In this document: piece after piece, positions 10,080-20,784 of the stretch
How the letters are laid out: each line of letters opens with the position of its first letter
How positions within the stretch are numbered: position 1 is the first letter of the stretch
NCBI GenBank assembly: GCA_963971575.1
Contig: OZ020611.1
Location: 23,791,279-23,855,278 of the forward strand
Length of the DNA stretch: 64,000 nucleotides
Source of the DNA: Liopterus haemorrhoidalis
Lineage: Eukaryota; Arthropoda; Insecta; Coleoptera; Dytiscidae
Reading direction: 5' to 3'
Translations under genes and position numbers: made by a program
The notes under the pieces: generated by a model
The model's input: the letters and a program-made list of their open reading frames with translations, nothing else
Told to the model about the DNA's origin: nothing
Database searches by the model: none

Positions 10080-10340
10080 TTTATTACGTCGCGGAACGCA
10101 TTCAGTAGGTTTTTTTTCGAAGTCGAACCGGAACCGAACCGAAAATCGAACCTAACCGGAATTTTTAACAGAACCAGTACTGTAACCGGAACGTAAAATT
10201 GCTCACTTTATAAACCGAAACTGAAACCGGAACGAAATGTTACTGATGGTTAATTTCGGTTAGAACGAAATATATATATATATATATATATATACATCGG
10301 TTAATTTCGGTTATTTTATTTTATTTTTTTCATTAAGTTA
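10080..10340. repeat. AACCGGAACCG-rich low-complexity repeat plus (TA)n
   Basis: Many short degenerate repeats of AACCGGAA/CCGAAC and of GGTTAATTTCGGTTA surround a (TA)n tract at about 10269-10293. A related stretch (AAGCCGGTT, GAAACCGGTTAC) occurs near 63.0-63.1 kb. No coding content is seen. It may be the end of a dispersed element. Confidence 0.5.
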
Positions 10341-10414
10341 ACACATTAAGTCCCAAGTATATATATTTTATTTTATTATTGTTTTTTTTTTGAGAGATAA
10401 TAGTCAAACGTCAG

Positions 10415-11300
10415 AGATTGTTAAGAAATCTAAAGGCATGTCCTGCTTTACGTATTCTGGCATTTATATCAGCATCAGTTCTCCAACTTTCGGTAACTAT
10501 ACTTCCTAAGTAGCAGATCTCGTCTATTTGACTAATATCTGTGTCATTTAATTGGAGTGGATAGTTACTGATGTATATTCTCTTATCTATTTAGATTTCC
10601 CGATATCGATGTTTAACCCAATCTTGTTTGCAACTGTTAATAGCGCATTGAATTTTTCTTGAGCATCGTGGAAAGTTTGGGATTCCAGACATATATCGTC
10701 CGCATAATCGAGATCTCCAGTCGATCAGTAAGTCCCTATTGTAGTCCTCGGTTGCAATTATTAACAGTTTGCATAACTGCATCAATTGCAAGCAGAAATA
10801 GTTAAGGTGATAGCAAGCAGCCCTGTTTGACACCGGTAAGTATCGAGATTTGCTTATTGACTCTACCTTTATTGTCTACTCTACTGATAGAATATCTGTA
10901 CTTCTCACATTATCCGAACAAACATATTAGGTACGACGTTTCTCACAAGAATTTTCCAAAGGGCTCTTCCCTTAATAAACTGGTGAGTCTATATTCGGCA
11001 CATAGTATTATTATTCTATTTGTGTTAAGTTGATTTATATGGTGTCTATTTGATGACCTGTTCGGCCTAAGTCAAACTTGTTCCTTTTGAATTAGCATTT
11101 CTAACGGCTCGATTATTCTTTAAAGGTTGATGAGTGACAGAACTTTGCTGGTGACATTTACGAGAGTAATCCGTCTTTAGTTGTTGCAGTAAGACTTATG
11201 GCCTTTTTTAACTGTTTCACGACAAGTCTTTCTTTCCATTCATTTGGTATGGTTTCCAGGATCCAAATGTCTGCTTTGAGGGGGTATATCGCTGCTTTTT
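10415..11300 (-). pseudogene. LINE reverse-transcriptase fragment (same group as the 17.7-kb LINE), minus strand
   Basis: Read on the minus strand, the segment ends QIDEICYLGSIVTE, then TDADINARIRKAGHAF, matching the post-RT segment YLGS-V-G---DV-SRIRKARGAF of the LINE at 17.7 kb. Upstream pieces include TIPNEWKERLVVKQLKK near 11.2 kb, typical of the N-terminal side of non-LTR RT domains. Several frameshifts and stops separate the pieces, so it is dead. No poly(A) or target duplication was found, and both ends look eroded. Confidence 0.65.
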
Positions 11301-12740
11301 GATTGATGTATACTTTGTTACTAACCTTGTTTCAGATTGTTAGTTTTGTATAAGCAAAAAATGGAAAATTACTGATTAGAACAGAGGAAAATGGAAGGAA
11401 ATTCTTGAAACGGTCAAGACTCATCTAGGGTTTTTGAGCCACTACTGATGATAATATAGAAGTATATGGAAAAATCGAATCATTGCCTGTTAACGGTTCC
11501 ATAAGTCTACTGTATAGACAGACACACAAGTGACGGTATAAGTATTTCTTAGAAATACCTACAAACCCTAAAAACATTATATTTATAAATGTTTTCTTTT
11601 CTTTCCGGTTTATTTTTTGTAATTATTATTCATTTCTAAGCATAGTTAATAAAGTGAAACCAGTTTAATACAGTTTTTAAAATTACTCTTTCACTGAAGA
11701 TTAAATATAGGAGAACTGAAATACTTTTTAAATATATTCTCTTTGATGTTAAATAGAACTACTTATTAGTTGACTTACATAATTAATTTAAAAGGCTCTA
11801 TTAAATTCTTTTAGAGTTTTCTGTAAGTTTCTTTGAGAACCTTAACTTACATTTATATACTTAAAATATAATTTTCTTCGTAATTATTTATATAATTTGA
11901 AAAGTACTTATTTATTTCTACTATAATTAAGGTTCAAATAAAAATAAAAATTATTTATTTATTCGGTATTATTATTATTCAGGAGAATTTTGCACTTTTC
12001 AGCATAAGTTGGGAAAACGTTTCCCAAGTTTTAATTAAGAATGTATACTAAGGCAGTTAAAAACATCATTTTTCGCTCTTTGTAAACTGAGAACCATTCG
12101 TTTTAAAATATTACTACATAGCTTTTTAGAATTTATGACGTTATGCATAATGACGTGGTTATGTTAACATAATATTCAGATAAATTTCAACGTATGTAGT
12201 GTAGAACAACTTTGGCGTACTTAGATACCCAAACAACATCCGTATGTTTGAGTGAATACTAATACAGGACGCTCGGGTTTTCGCGAGTGCAGAGCGCCCA
12301 ATTTTCGTGATATAATTTAATTTTTTACAATTTTCCAAAATAATTTACAGCATACTTTATACACTTATACATCGTAGAAACCCATCAAAAATATTTTCCC
12401 ACTTTTCCATCGGCATAGTATCACATGATTAATTCCACGCGAATAATATTCGTTGTTTATACGCCATTTTAGTTTAAGTTCGGCATAGGGGTACAATCCA
12501 AATCCTCCTAGCGCAAGATCTGGACTATACGAAGGATGTTGTTACTGAGGATAGTAATTGTAATCCAGAATTTTCCAAAAATAATGTTGTACAACAATGC
12601 TGAGCAAACTTTTTTTTGAAAAGGGCCAGTTTCGACAAAAAGTAGGACTAAAAGGGCAGCACTAAAAAAAAAAGAAAAGAAATAGGGTTTTTTCCCTGTA
12701 AGTTTTCCTATTTACAATAAAATTTTAAAAAAATTAATAG
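11300..12740. other. AT-rich non-coding stretch
   Basis: No convincing coding or repeat boundary is seen. About 11440-11560 holds a degenerate copy of the dispersed TGTATAGACAGACACACAAG repeat type. The rest is AT-rich with homopolymer runs. Confidence 0.4.
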
Positions 12741-12818
12741 CTAGACAGGAAAGGAGGATAATAAATATTGAGTGAAGACCTTTTTTTTATCAAGTGACGC
12801 ATACGGCCCGCGGGCCGT

Positions 12819-12834
12819 GGTTTGCCCACCACTG
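12819..12834. mobile_element. isolated hAT-type terminus
   Basis: GTTTGCCCACCACTG ends at about 12834; its complement CAGTGGTGGGCAAAC is a typical hAT terminal inverted repeat. GC-rich GGCCCGCGGGCC adjoins it. The partner terminus was not found nearby, so the element is truncated or solo. Confidence 0.4.
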
Positions 12835-12959
12835 TTGCGTAATATGAGCTCGTTTTTGTTTTTAATTATGAGCCCAAAACGTTGACATCTTTCTAAAATG
12901 CAATTTACTCTATAGAATTGTATGCACCAGCTTTGCATTAGCCTTGAGAGTTTTATACT

Positions 12960-13200
12960 ACGGACCAAAATTTTTAGTCCAAGGGGTTGAGGTCAAAACT
13001 GCTAGATGGCCAATCAACAGGAGCGATAAAGTCCTGTACAATGTTTTCAAATCAATGCTGCGCATCCTTCGCATTATGGGATAGACCTGATTCTTGATCA
13101 AAGCTTCTGTGATGCCCTCAAAATCGACTTCAGCACACCTGTCTTGTAAAAATGAAGCTCCAGATTTGCGAACCGGTCCTATAATGTAGCGTGTTTCTCT
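12960..13200 (-). pseudogene. maT-like (IS630/Tc1/mariner) transposase fragment
   Basis: On the minus strand the segment reads DFIAPVDWPSSSFDLNPLD followed by KFWS, resembling the DF-S-DWPS-SPDLNPLDYK-WS region around the third catalytic Asp of maT-type transposases. A stop follows LNPLD (expected Tyr). It is short and broken. Pieces of a related family occur at 13.9-14.4 and 53.0-54.8 kb. Confidence 0.5.
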
Positions 13201-13252
13201 AGTTCAGAGGGGTTCACGCGCACATACCGAGCGGTTCGCAAAGGGGTCTATC

Positions 13253-13467
13253 CAGGGCCGGATTATCCCCTTAGACAAAAAATACATTTGTCTTGGGCCC
13301 GGATTTGGGAGGTGAAGTTCTTTTTTTTTTTGCTCTTCACTTGGATTTGGGAGATGAAGACCTTTTTTTTTGCTCTTCACTTGGTTTTGGAAGGTAAGGA
13401 CCTTTTTTAAAAAAACATAGGTTGAGGGCCCGTAAATCAAAAATGTCTTGGGCTTAGTCCGCCACTG
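13253..13467. mobile_element. 215-bp hAT MITE containing a minisatellite
   Basis: Terminus CAGGGCCGGATTA begins at 13253 and the other end (GGCTTAGTCCGCCACTG) finishes at 13467. A perfect 8-bp duplication GGTCTATC flanks it (13245-13252 and 13468-13475). The interior (13305-13405) holds about three units of a roughly 36-bp minisatellite with TTTTTGCTCTTCACTTGG. The same unit, in the opposite orientation, fills the element at 16.8 kb. Confidence 0.85.
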
Positions 13468-13939
13468 GGTCTATCTGATCCGCGCTGTGTATGTTTTTGT
13501 CACGAACACAAAGTAGTTCGCCGATTTTGGTTGGAAGCATTCGAGGTAGTTTTGACTCTCGCAAGCATGGACGTTTAACACAAAGTTTACATAACCTAGA
13601 GTAGATAGTTAATGTTAGTTAATATTTTTTTTTATTCTTTTTTTATAATTTTTACATGTTTCGCCAGCATTTAAACTTTTTCAAGATTTTTTGTGTGTTT
13701 ATATAATACATATGAAGTTTTAACTAGAATGTAATAAAACTATAATGTAAGGTTTATTCTTACCTTACATTCTAACATATCTTAATCCAGTAGTAGTTGT
13801 AATTAAGTTTAAATCTTGGAGTAGTTTGTATTTTTTGTATGAAATTTTGCACAAAATGAGTTACTATGTGTATTTAGAATACCCTCTGACTGAAATTTAA
13901 TTATTTTGGTTATGTTCTTAACATGATCCACTCTCGGAC

Positions 13940-14420
13940 TGTTCAAAGCAAGTTTGAAATACGTTCGCCATACGTAGATTTCAAGCGAGCGTTACGTAAA
14001 GCGGTACATTACAGGGTCGGCTTATTAACCTGGACCCAGCTTTAGTGGTACCGTCATAGCTCCTGCCCCATCAAACCATAACTAAAGCAGTGTAATGGCC
14101 CCTCTGGATCGTCGGCGCTTTCTCACAAACTTCTCGCGAACATGTAGTATACACCATGTCTTTCTGGCGGTTAAAAATTTCCTCAATATTTCCATGACAG
14201 TCTGTTCAAAGAAACGTTCGTAATTCTATTGACAAGTGACCGCTGAGGCTTAAGAGCTGTGTAACGGGCAGAGGTATTCATTCTGAAAAGTAATTAGTGT
14301 TCTTTTCTTTAAATGCATCTATTTATTTTGAACTAAGAGAAAATTAAAATATCTTTAAGCATCTAGTGGAATTTCACTAAAACTTTTCACTAAATAGCTT
14401 TTATTTTGTAATTTGGTAAT
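13940..14420. pseudogene. rearranged maT-like transposon fragment with internal inversion
   Basis: Bases about 13950-14165 read on the minus strand match the middle of the related element at 53.25-53.40 kb (MVYTTCSREVCEKAPTIQRG-like coding). Bases 14200-14420 match its C-terminal and terminal part on the plus strand (TARG/TGRGIHSEK-like end, then AATTAAAATATCTTTAAGCAT). The copy is therefore internally inverted and dead. Confidence 0.55.
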
Positions 14421-14929
14421 TTTGTAGCTTTGATAATTGTTAACACCGAAACTAGAGTCGTCGTAATTTTTAGCGACCATATCAAAAACATTTCTTTTTA
14501 ATCATCTAGTACTGGCCATAAAGTAAATATTTTTCGGCCTAAGCCGATTCACTTATTGTTTTGGTCGCTGGACGCTAGAGTCATCTATGTATCATTTCTC
14601 AAGTTACAAGATCTCCATGGTTACATTGAAACAATTGACACTCGAACATTTATAATTGCAATAATTGTTCAGTAACCATAACTTATCCAATGTAAGTAAA
14701 TAAATATAACTTATCTAATGAAAATTTCTTTTGGTCGCCCAAAAAATATAATATGCACCTTGGCCAAAAAGATCTTTTTCGTCCTTATCTGTTTAAAGCC
14801 CTCGGCTGCGCCTCGGCCTTTCAGATGCGGCCGAAAAATATCTACTTTTTGCCCATGGTACACAAATAATTATTGTGAAACATTACAAAGCTTTTCATTG
14901 AGGAACCTTTTATCTATAGAGATTATTAT

Positions 14930-15120
14930 TACAGGCGAGATTTATTTTATTATTATTATTATTTTTTTTTTTGCGAAGTCTTATTTCTATTTGCGGGTCA
15001 AAGGTCTGTATAAGTTTGCCAACTTTCAACCCTCTTAACAGAGAGGCTTGAAAAAATACATAGCTGTGCAGTCACAATTTCCACCGATAAACAGACAAGA
15101 CATATGAGTGACATTATAAC
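14930..15120. repeat. degenerate dispersed repeat with AAACAGACAAGACA core and (TTA)n
   Basis: A (TTATTA)n/T-rich tract at 14941-14970 is followed by a repeat that includes CCACCGATAAACAGACAAGA and GTGACATTATAACAG. Similar sequences occur near 0.6, 11.5 and 49.0 kb in either orientation. No coding content is seen. Confidence 0.4.
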
Positions 15121-15582
15121 AGTTTCTTGGTTATATCTACAAAATTCTAAATATGAGTACAAATTATCGTGTTTGCGTTAATTATTGTTGAGAACGAGTA
15201 ATTGCTGGTACATTGAAACAACAACATTTGTTTATTTTAACTAATATTCATGTAATTTAGAACTATTATTTAAATAGTTGAATCTCGAATTAACCACAAA
15301 TAAACAGAGACTTGACTCATAACACCTGGTACAACTGAAATATTTGCTCAGAAATTATGTTGCGTATTAATTGGTAAACTGTAGAGAACTAAGCTTAAAT
15401 ATTAAGTTTTATACTTCAATTTACGAAAGAGATATATTTCTTAAAAATTGTGACCAAACGGCTGGATTCAAAAAATGCAATCTGTTAAACTTTCTGACTC
15501 ACATAAAGGAAATATCCTAAGATTTAAAAAAAAGATCTGGCCCAAAAATGTCAATAAATTTGTATTATTATTATTTATTTAT

Positions 15583-15829
15583 AGTTGAAGGTAATGGGAT
15601 TCGGACCAGTCAGAAAATAAAAACAAATTTATTAACTTCGCTAACGTTTCGATTTTATTTAAATCTTCATCAGAGCTTAGTTAATAGTATTAGTTAATAT
15701 AATAGATGAAGATTTAAATAAAATCGAAACGTTAGCGTAGTTAATAAATTTGTTTTTATTTTCTGACTGGTCCGAATCCCATTACCTTCAACTATAATTA
15801 CTAACTTACGGACGTAACTCATCTAATCA
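15583..15829. mobile_element. palindromic PLE 3'-end pair (inverted solo termini)
   Basis: Two nearly identical PLE 3' ends face each other. The minus-strand end covers 15585-15690 and the plus-strand end 15704-15829, each with CAGTCCGAATCCCATTAC-type sequence. About 13 bp separate them. No coding sequence survives. The right end continues into TTACGGACGTAACTCATC, matching the tail of the 3-kb PLE. Confidence 0.75.
15628..15694 (-). ncRNA. hammerhead-ribozyme-like motif, best copy in the window
   Basis: Minus strand: ATTAACTAAGCT, then CTGATGA, then stem GATTT/AAATC preceded by one extra A, then GAAA, ACGT and AGCGAAGTTAAT. The flanking 12-mers pair at 10 of 12 positions as stem I. The core CUGAUGA and GAAA are intact. 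Stem III would be only ACGU, which is self-complementary, as in PLE hammerheads thought to cleave as dimers. The assignment is by manual folding and no activity is shown. Confidence 0.6.
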
Positions 15830-16730
15830 AGATTATTATTATTATTACTTTTTAATAGCGAGTGTGATATCGAATAGAATCTCTGTGTTAAGTGGATTAA
15901 TGATCAAAATTTGATTTTTGAAAAATTCATGGTTTATACAAGGGTTTTTACTTGGATTTACCCAGAGGGGTAAATCCAAGAATTTGATAAAAGTCTAAGT
16001 AATGCACATTGATGTGAACCAGAATTGTATAATAGAAATTTTTGATTATATTATCGGAAAATATTGCATATTATGTATTTTTAGAAAAATTGATTATTAT
16101 CTTAATCTATGACTAACAATGTAATAGATTTTGTATATTTTTGGCTAGGCTAGAGATATATTATATATCTTTTTGAAATAAAAACAAATTAAAAAATATG
16201 ACATTTTTTTTTAATGTTATTTAAATTTAGTTTAAGATATTAAATTAAAGCTCTAAGTTCAATACTTAGAGCTTTAACGCGGATCATATCTTCATTTTAG
16301 AGCAGATTAACGAACGAAAGTTACTATCCAAAAAGCTGTTGAAAAACAAAAAAAAAAAAAACTGTCATAGACATCCAGCTCTCTATTGGTCTCTTTCAAT
16401 TACTAAATACGTACGAAACCCAGAAATATGTAAAAATTCACACTTTACATTTTTTTCTGTTGCCAAGTGTATTTTAAAATTCGAAACAAAAAACTGTTGA
16501 GTTTTTATTTCAGCATTTTTAAATAATATACGATTACTTTTATTCGAATCACGTATTTTTTTTTCGGGGTACAATTAGCGTCTGACTAAGTTAAACGGTA
16601 AAATAGATTTTTTTTTTCATTCTGCAAAGGAAAATATTATTTCCTAATTAATAAGTAGATTCCTTTAATTTCACCACAACGTGATTTAAAAAATAAAACT
16701 TTAATGCCTGTTTGCATAAAAGTCTGAAAC

Positions 16731-17018
16731 CTACGGTGGCCATTTTCTTAAGAAGGCAATGCGGGACAGAGCAAAAAAAGGTCCAAACCTCCCGAATCCA
16801 AGTGAAGAGCAAAAAAAAGGTCCTCACTTCCCAAATCCAAGTGAAGAGCAACAAAAAGTCACCTCCCAAATCCAAGTGAAGAGCAAAAAAAAAGTCCTCA
16901 TTTCCTCAAATACAAGTTACAAAATGCGGGAAAATGCGGGACAAAATTTTAAAATGCGGGACAAAATGTTGGAATGCGGGACAGTCCCGCAAAAAGCGGG
17001 ACGAATGGTCACCCTACT
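16731..17018. mobile_element. MITE-like element with TAGGGTGACCA-type ends and internal minisatellite
   Basis: The left end TACGGTGGCCATT and the complement of the right end (TAGGGTGACCATTCGTCCCG) form imperfect termini. Inside, bases about 16785-16910 are four units of a roughly 35-bp repeat (AATCCAAGTGAAGAGCAAAA). They are followed by several AATGCGGGACAAAA units and a small inverted repeat GGGACAGTCCCG. The plus-strand frame through it (16759-17070) is simply repeat sequence. Confidence 0.65.
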
Positions 17019-17398
17019 TAAACCTAGACATGAGCTAAAACTAGATACACAAAAACGCATTGTTTGCTAGGTAATTTTGTGATTTATATCAAGTTTTAGC
17101 TTATATCTAGTATTTACAACTAGGCATAAATTAGCAAAGCTAACTGCGTGAGGTTATTACGAAAAGGCCCATTTAATTGACAATTATACAAATATTACGT
17201 ATAATACTTATACAGTATGCCAGTAAAATATCGAAAAAATAGTATCGATAGTATCGTTTCATCCCTATTTATGTTTATCTTTATGATTGCATCTTTTAGA
17301 TCTTTGTTGTATTGTTTAAAATTTTCTTTCGTATAAGCCACCGTCTAATAAGACCATATTTAGTAAGTAAAAATTTATGGTCAACCGATAAATCCTTT

Positions 17399-17576
17399 CA
17401 TGGTAAGAACGTGGCTATGGAAAAATAAAATAATATCTACTGCAAGCTTTATATAACAATATCAACTTATGACATAAAATAACAGTGATGACAGTTAATT
17501 AATTCTAAAGCTTGCAGAAGACATTATTTTATTTTTCCATAGCCAACCCTTATGTAATTACTTTTTGAACTCATGG
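17399..17576. mobile_element. palindromic TA-flanked MITE, left end truncated
   Basis: Inverted arms GGCTATGGAAAAATAAAATA and AAGCTTTATATAACAA / their complements face each other. The right terminus TTGAACTCATGG precedes TA at 17577-17578. The left arm has lost about 20 bp of terminus. A fuller copy lies at 52689-52906. Confidence 0.7.
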
Positions 17577-17745
17577 TAGAAATGCTATAGATATAGTGCG
17601 GTACATCCGCAAAAAGGAGAGACAAAAGTTCAGCAGTAACCATCGATGATGCTCATTGATGATATTTCATGCATTGCTTTGATATGCTTTATTGTGGAAC
17701 TCTCAGTAGTGAAGCAATAAAGTTTTATGATGCTATTTTTTCATC

Positions 17746-18929
17746 GTATAGATCAAATTAATACGCTAAGGATTATCATCGAACAAGCAGCCGAGTTCCG
17801 TTCCCCCTTGTATCTTCTTTTCGTCGACTATGAAAAAGCATTCGACTCTGTCGATAGAGAATGCATTTGGGCTGAAATGCAAAATATTGGAGTGCCTGAC
17901 AAAATAATATCTCTGGTTAGAAATAGCTACAACGGCTTCACGTGTAGAGTTCTACACAATGGTAGCTTGTCAGAACCCTTTCCAACCATTACAGGTGTTA
18001 AACAAGGTTGTGTGATGTCACCGCTTCTTTTTTTGATAGTTTTAGACGCCGTGGCTAGACGATCAACACCTAACAAACCCAGAGGAATCATTTGGAATCC
18101 GCTAACACCAACAGTCAGACGGGAGTCACTGGATTTTGCAGACGATAAATGTGAGTTGTCGCATAAGCATGGAGACATGCAGCAAAAACTAAATGACCTC
18201 ACGATTGAATCTGCAAAAGTTGGATTGAAAATCAATAGCTCCAAGACAAAAGAAATGCGGATAAATGCAGAAACCGATAGACCTTTACTGCTCGGTAACC
18301 ATCAAATCGAGCGTGTGGATGATTTCCAGTACTTGGGGAGTGTTGTGTCTGTGGACGGTGGCGCGGATTTAGATGTGGAAAGCAGAATACGCAAAGCGAG
18401 AGGCGCATTTATCCAACTAAGCCGTGTATGGAATTCTGCGATCTACAGTACTTCCACGAAAACTACCATATTCAGGGCATGCGTGACGTCAGTTCTTCTG
18501 TACGGCTGCGAGACTTGGTTCGTAACAGAAGCTATCAAGAGAAGAGTGCGAGTATTTGTAAATCGATGTCTTCGACGAATTCTTCGCATTTATTGGCCAC
18601 GTAGAATATCAAACGTAGAATTGGGAGAAAGAACTGGTCAAATGGACATTAATTTGCAAATAAAAAGAAGAAAGTATGGTTGGTTAGGGCACACTCTTCG
18701 AAGGGCTCCTAGCGAAGTGTGTCGCTATGCACTAGCATACAACCCTCAGGGCAGTAGGCGTAGAGGGCGACCCAAGAACACCTGGCGTCGCTCAACCCTG
18801 CTAGAAATAAATGCATGGAGCTCTCAAAACCAAGACAAAAGAATTTATAACAACATCACCGACTTGAAGCCTATGGCAGATAGACGAGTTAGATGGAGAA
18901 ATTTTATTGACAGCCTATGTTCTTTTTAG
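17746..18929 (+). CDS. RTE-like LINE reverse transcriptase, C-terminal 395 residues
   Basis: The frame is open to the stop at 18927-18929; its ATG at 17727 lies in flanking DNA and is fortuitous. RT motifs are in order: YLLFVDYEKAFDSVDR, GVKQGCVMSPLLFLIVLD and FADDKCELS (family norm YADD followed by hydrophobics, here K and E). Next come YLGSVVSVDGG, RIRKARGAF and LYGCETW, then the C-terminal WLGHTLRRAPS and GSRRRGRPKNTWRRS blocks. The endonuclease and the first RT motifs are missing through 5' truncation. The D-D of FADD and Asp of FVDYEKAFD are present. It lacks the parts needed for autonomous retrotransposition. Confidence 0.85.
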
Positions 18930-18978
18930 AGGCAGTCCAAAATCACCCGATGATGGACAAGGCTTGATGATGATGATG
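17746..18978 (+). mobile_element. 5'-truncated LINE (RTE-like) with 11-bp target duplication and TGATGA tail
   Basis: The 11-bp sequence ATTTTTTCATC occurs exactly at 17735-17745 and 18979-18989. The insertion between them is 1233 bp and ends in a (TGATGA)n simple-repeat tail rather than poly(A). A short-repeat 3' tail with 5' truncation is characteristic of RTE-like LINEs. Nearly all of it is open reading frame, so it is a fairly recent insertion. Confidence 0.88.
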
Positions 18979-19581
18979 ATTTTTTCATCAAACCACGTAT
19001 GTGAAAATTTAACTACAACGCATCATTGTGTAACTAATAGAATAATAATTGATAAATATTTTAATTGTTACATAATAATTATTACATCAATACTTTGTGC
19101 ATCGGACAGTGATATGGTTGATAGAATTTATTTGAAATCATTTAAATTTATGGATAATGTGTCGGTAACATCAAATAATAATTGTGACTCAAATGTTATT
19201 ATTTGGCTGTAAATTTATGTATTATGCGAAAGTAACAAACGCATTTAATATATTTTTATGATTGAATTATTAATTCGAAAATTTCGATCATATTTCATTG
19301 CTCATTAATGTATAATTGAAAATTAATTATGCAGGAAAATCGTAAATTTATGTAGGTCTACTGTTTGACAAAAAAAAAAAAAATCTAAAAAAAATCTGTA
19401 TATTCTGCCAATTTCACTCGGATTTCGTAGATAGGATGTGTGGGATATTATGGATACAGAAAGTTAAGTAGTGAAATATGGAGTAATGGTGTTCATCGAG
19501 TAATGGCGCTCATTCCGAAATTGACTTGAAATGTACGTTTGAACTACGAAGGAAAGTCAGTAATTAAGTCACAATAGGCTA

Positions 19582-20166
19582 TTAAAAAAATACTCAGAGA
19601 AATACTAAGACGAAAACAAGTTTTATTTTTCAACAAAGTTTCCACCAACATTAATACATTTATCCATCGCTTTATCAATGTCCCAATGCCTGCTGTATAA
19701 AAGTCTTTGTGCTGCAGTCTCAGCCAAAGGCGTACCTCTCGTTCAACATCGTTGTCACCCGCGAAACATTTGCCGGCAAGATGCATTTGGAGTAGATCAA
19801 ACAGATGAAAGTCGATTGGGACTACGTCGGGACTGTAAGCCAGATGTTCAACAAGTTGCCACCTTAATTCGTCAATTTTCTCCAGGGTCAATCGGGCCAA
19901 ATGAGGCCTGGCATAACACCGTGCATAATTTCGTAGGCCAAACCATGAGAACGTCCTATTGCAGTTGCTATGCTGTCTATTGTACCCCCTTGAAAGAATT
20001 TCTCGACCCAGTTGTACACTGCTGTACGCGATAAACACTCTTCACAGAGTAAACAGGATATTCAGATTTCCTTATGAATATCCTTTGCAGGAAGTCTTTT
20101 TGCCCACAAGAAACGCACAACAGCACGCTGCTCTTCCTTAGTATACTCTTCGAGCACGGTCGCCAT
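19582..20166 (-). pseudogene. mariner transposase, internally deleted and frameshifted
   Basis: The start MATVLEEYTKEEQRAVVRFL is followed by WAKRLPAKDIHKEI and a stop. The other piece reads RPHLARLTLEKIDELRW, then HLAYSPDVVPIDFHLF, where the final Asp is the third catalytic residue. The C-terminus has IGTLIKRWINV and an LLKNK end. The middle, with the first two catalytic Asp residues, is deleted. The junction (ATTATGCACRGTRTTATGCC) is identical in the copy at 38.7 kb. Confidence 0.8.
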
Positions 20167-20303
20167 TTTAACACTGCCTGCGCACGCACACGGCAACTGT
20201 CACTTAAGTGTGATCAAGCTGAATTACTACCACCACCTGAAGTGCTACCACCTTATGACAGTTTTGAAAATAGCTCACTACTATTTTCAGCTTTCCAACA
20301 TCA

Positions 20304-20740
20304 TGAATTTCTTTAATCTTCATTCTTCCTTCGTTGTCCCTCTCTTTCTTCCTATTCTCTTTTCGGCTTCCGTCTCCAGTCTCCTTTCTTCTTGACTCCA
20401 GTTCTTCCGACCCTCTTTCGTCTCTTTTTCGCTTCTCTTCCCTCTCTTCTATTGCTTTCATCCTCCTTTGACTCTCTCTTCCTTCCTGTTCTCAGTTCTG
20501 CCTTACCTCTCCGCATTCCTTCCTTCTTTCCTTGAGTACTCTCGCCAATCTTTCTCCCTTTCGTTCTTCACTCAACAGCTCCTTTATCTCTTCCTCCCAT
20601 TTTATCATCTTTCCACATCTTTTTGTTAGATGTTCCAAGGATTCTTCCTCCTCCTTACACATTCTGCATAGCCTATCCTCTAGTTTTGACCAATACCTGT
20701 TGCTCCATTCTTGGCAATCCTCCTAACTTTGCCCCCTGCC
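20304..20740 (-). mobile_element. LINE 3' fragment inserted into the mariner, minus strand, purine-rich coding strand
   Basis: A 13-bp direct repeat (CTTTCCAACATCA at 20291-20303, CTTTCCGACATCA at 20741-20753) marks a target duplication. Read on the minus strand it contains CRMCKEEEESLEHLTKRCGK-like coding (around 20610-20690) and a long Glu/Arg/Lys-rich stretch, typical of the C-terminal zinc-knuckle region of R1/I-group LINEs. The plus strand looks like a CT-rich tract only because the coding strand is purine-rich. Frames are interrupted. Confidence 0.6.
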
Positions 20741-20784
20741 TTTCCGACATCAGTTTGTGACCTAATTACTGATTTCCCCTCGTA

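Larger units (their letters stand above)
19547..20782 (-). mobile_element. mariner (DD34D) element, internally deleted, with a LINE inserted in it
   Basis: Termini CGAAGGAAAGTCAGTAATTA (19547) and the complement of TAATTACTGATTTCCCCTCG (to 20782) are inverted; TA lies outside both ends. The transposase starts on the minus strand at 20166 (MATVLEEYT) and is broken soon after. A 437-bp insertion at 20304-20740 is flanked by a 13-bp direct repeat, TGATGTYGGAAAG on the minus strand. Without it the element is about 0.8 kb. Confidence 0.85.

Noticed and set aside
14718..15038. 106-codon plus-strand frame
   Set aside because: Crosses a (TTA)n tract and dispersed repeat sequence; no recognisable domain.
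16759..17070. 103-codon frame with repeated NPSEEQ-like units
   Set aside because: The periodicity is a 35-bp minisatellite translated; no evidence of selection on protein.
20204..20461. 85-codon Glu/Arg/Lys-rich frame as a gene
   Set aside because: It is low-complexity coding of a truncated LINE in one frame and runs on into mariner end sequence.
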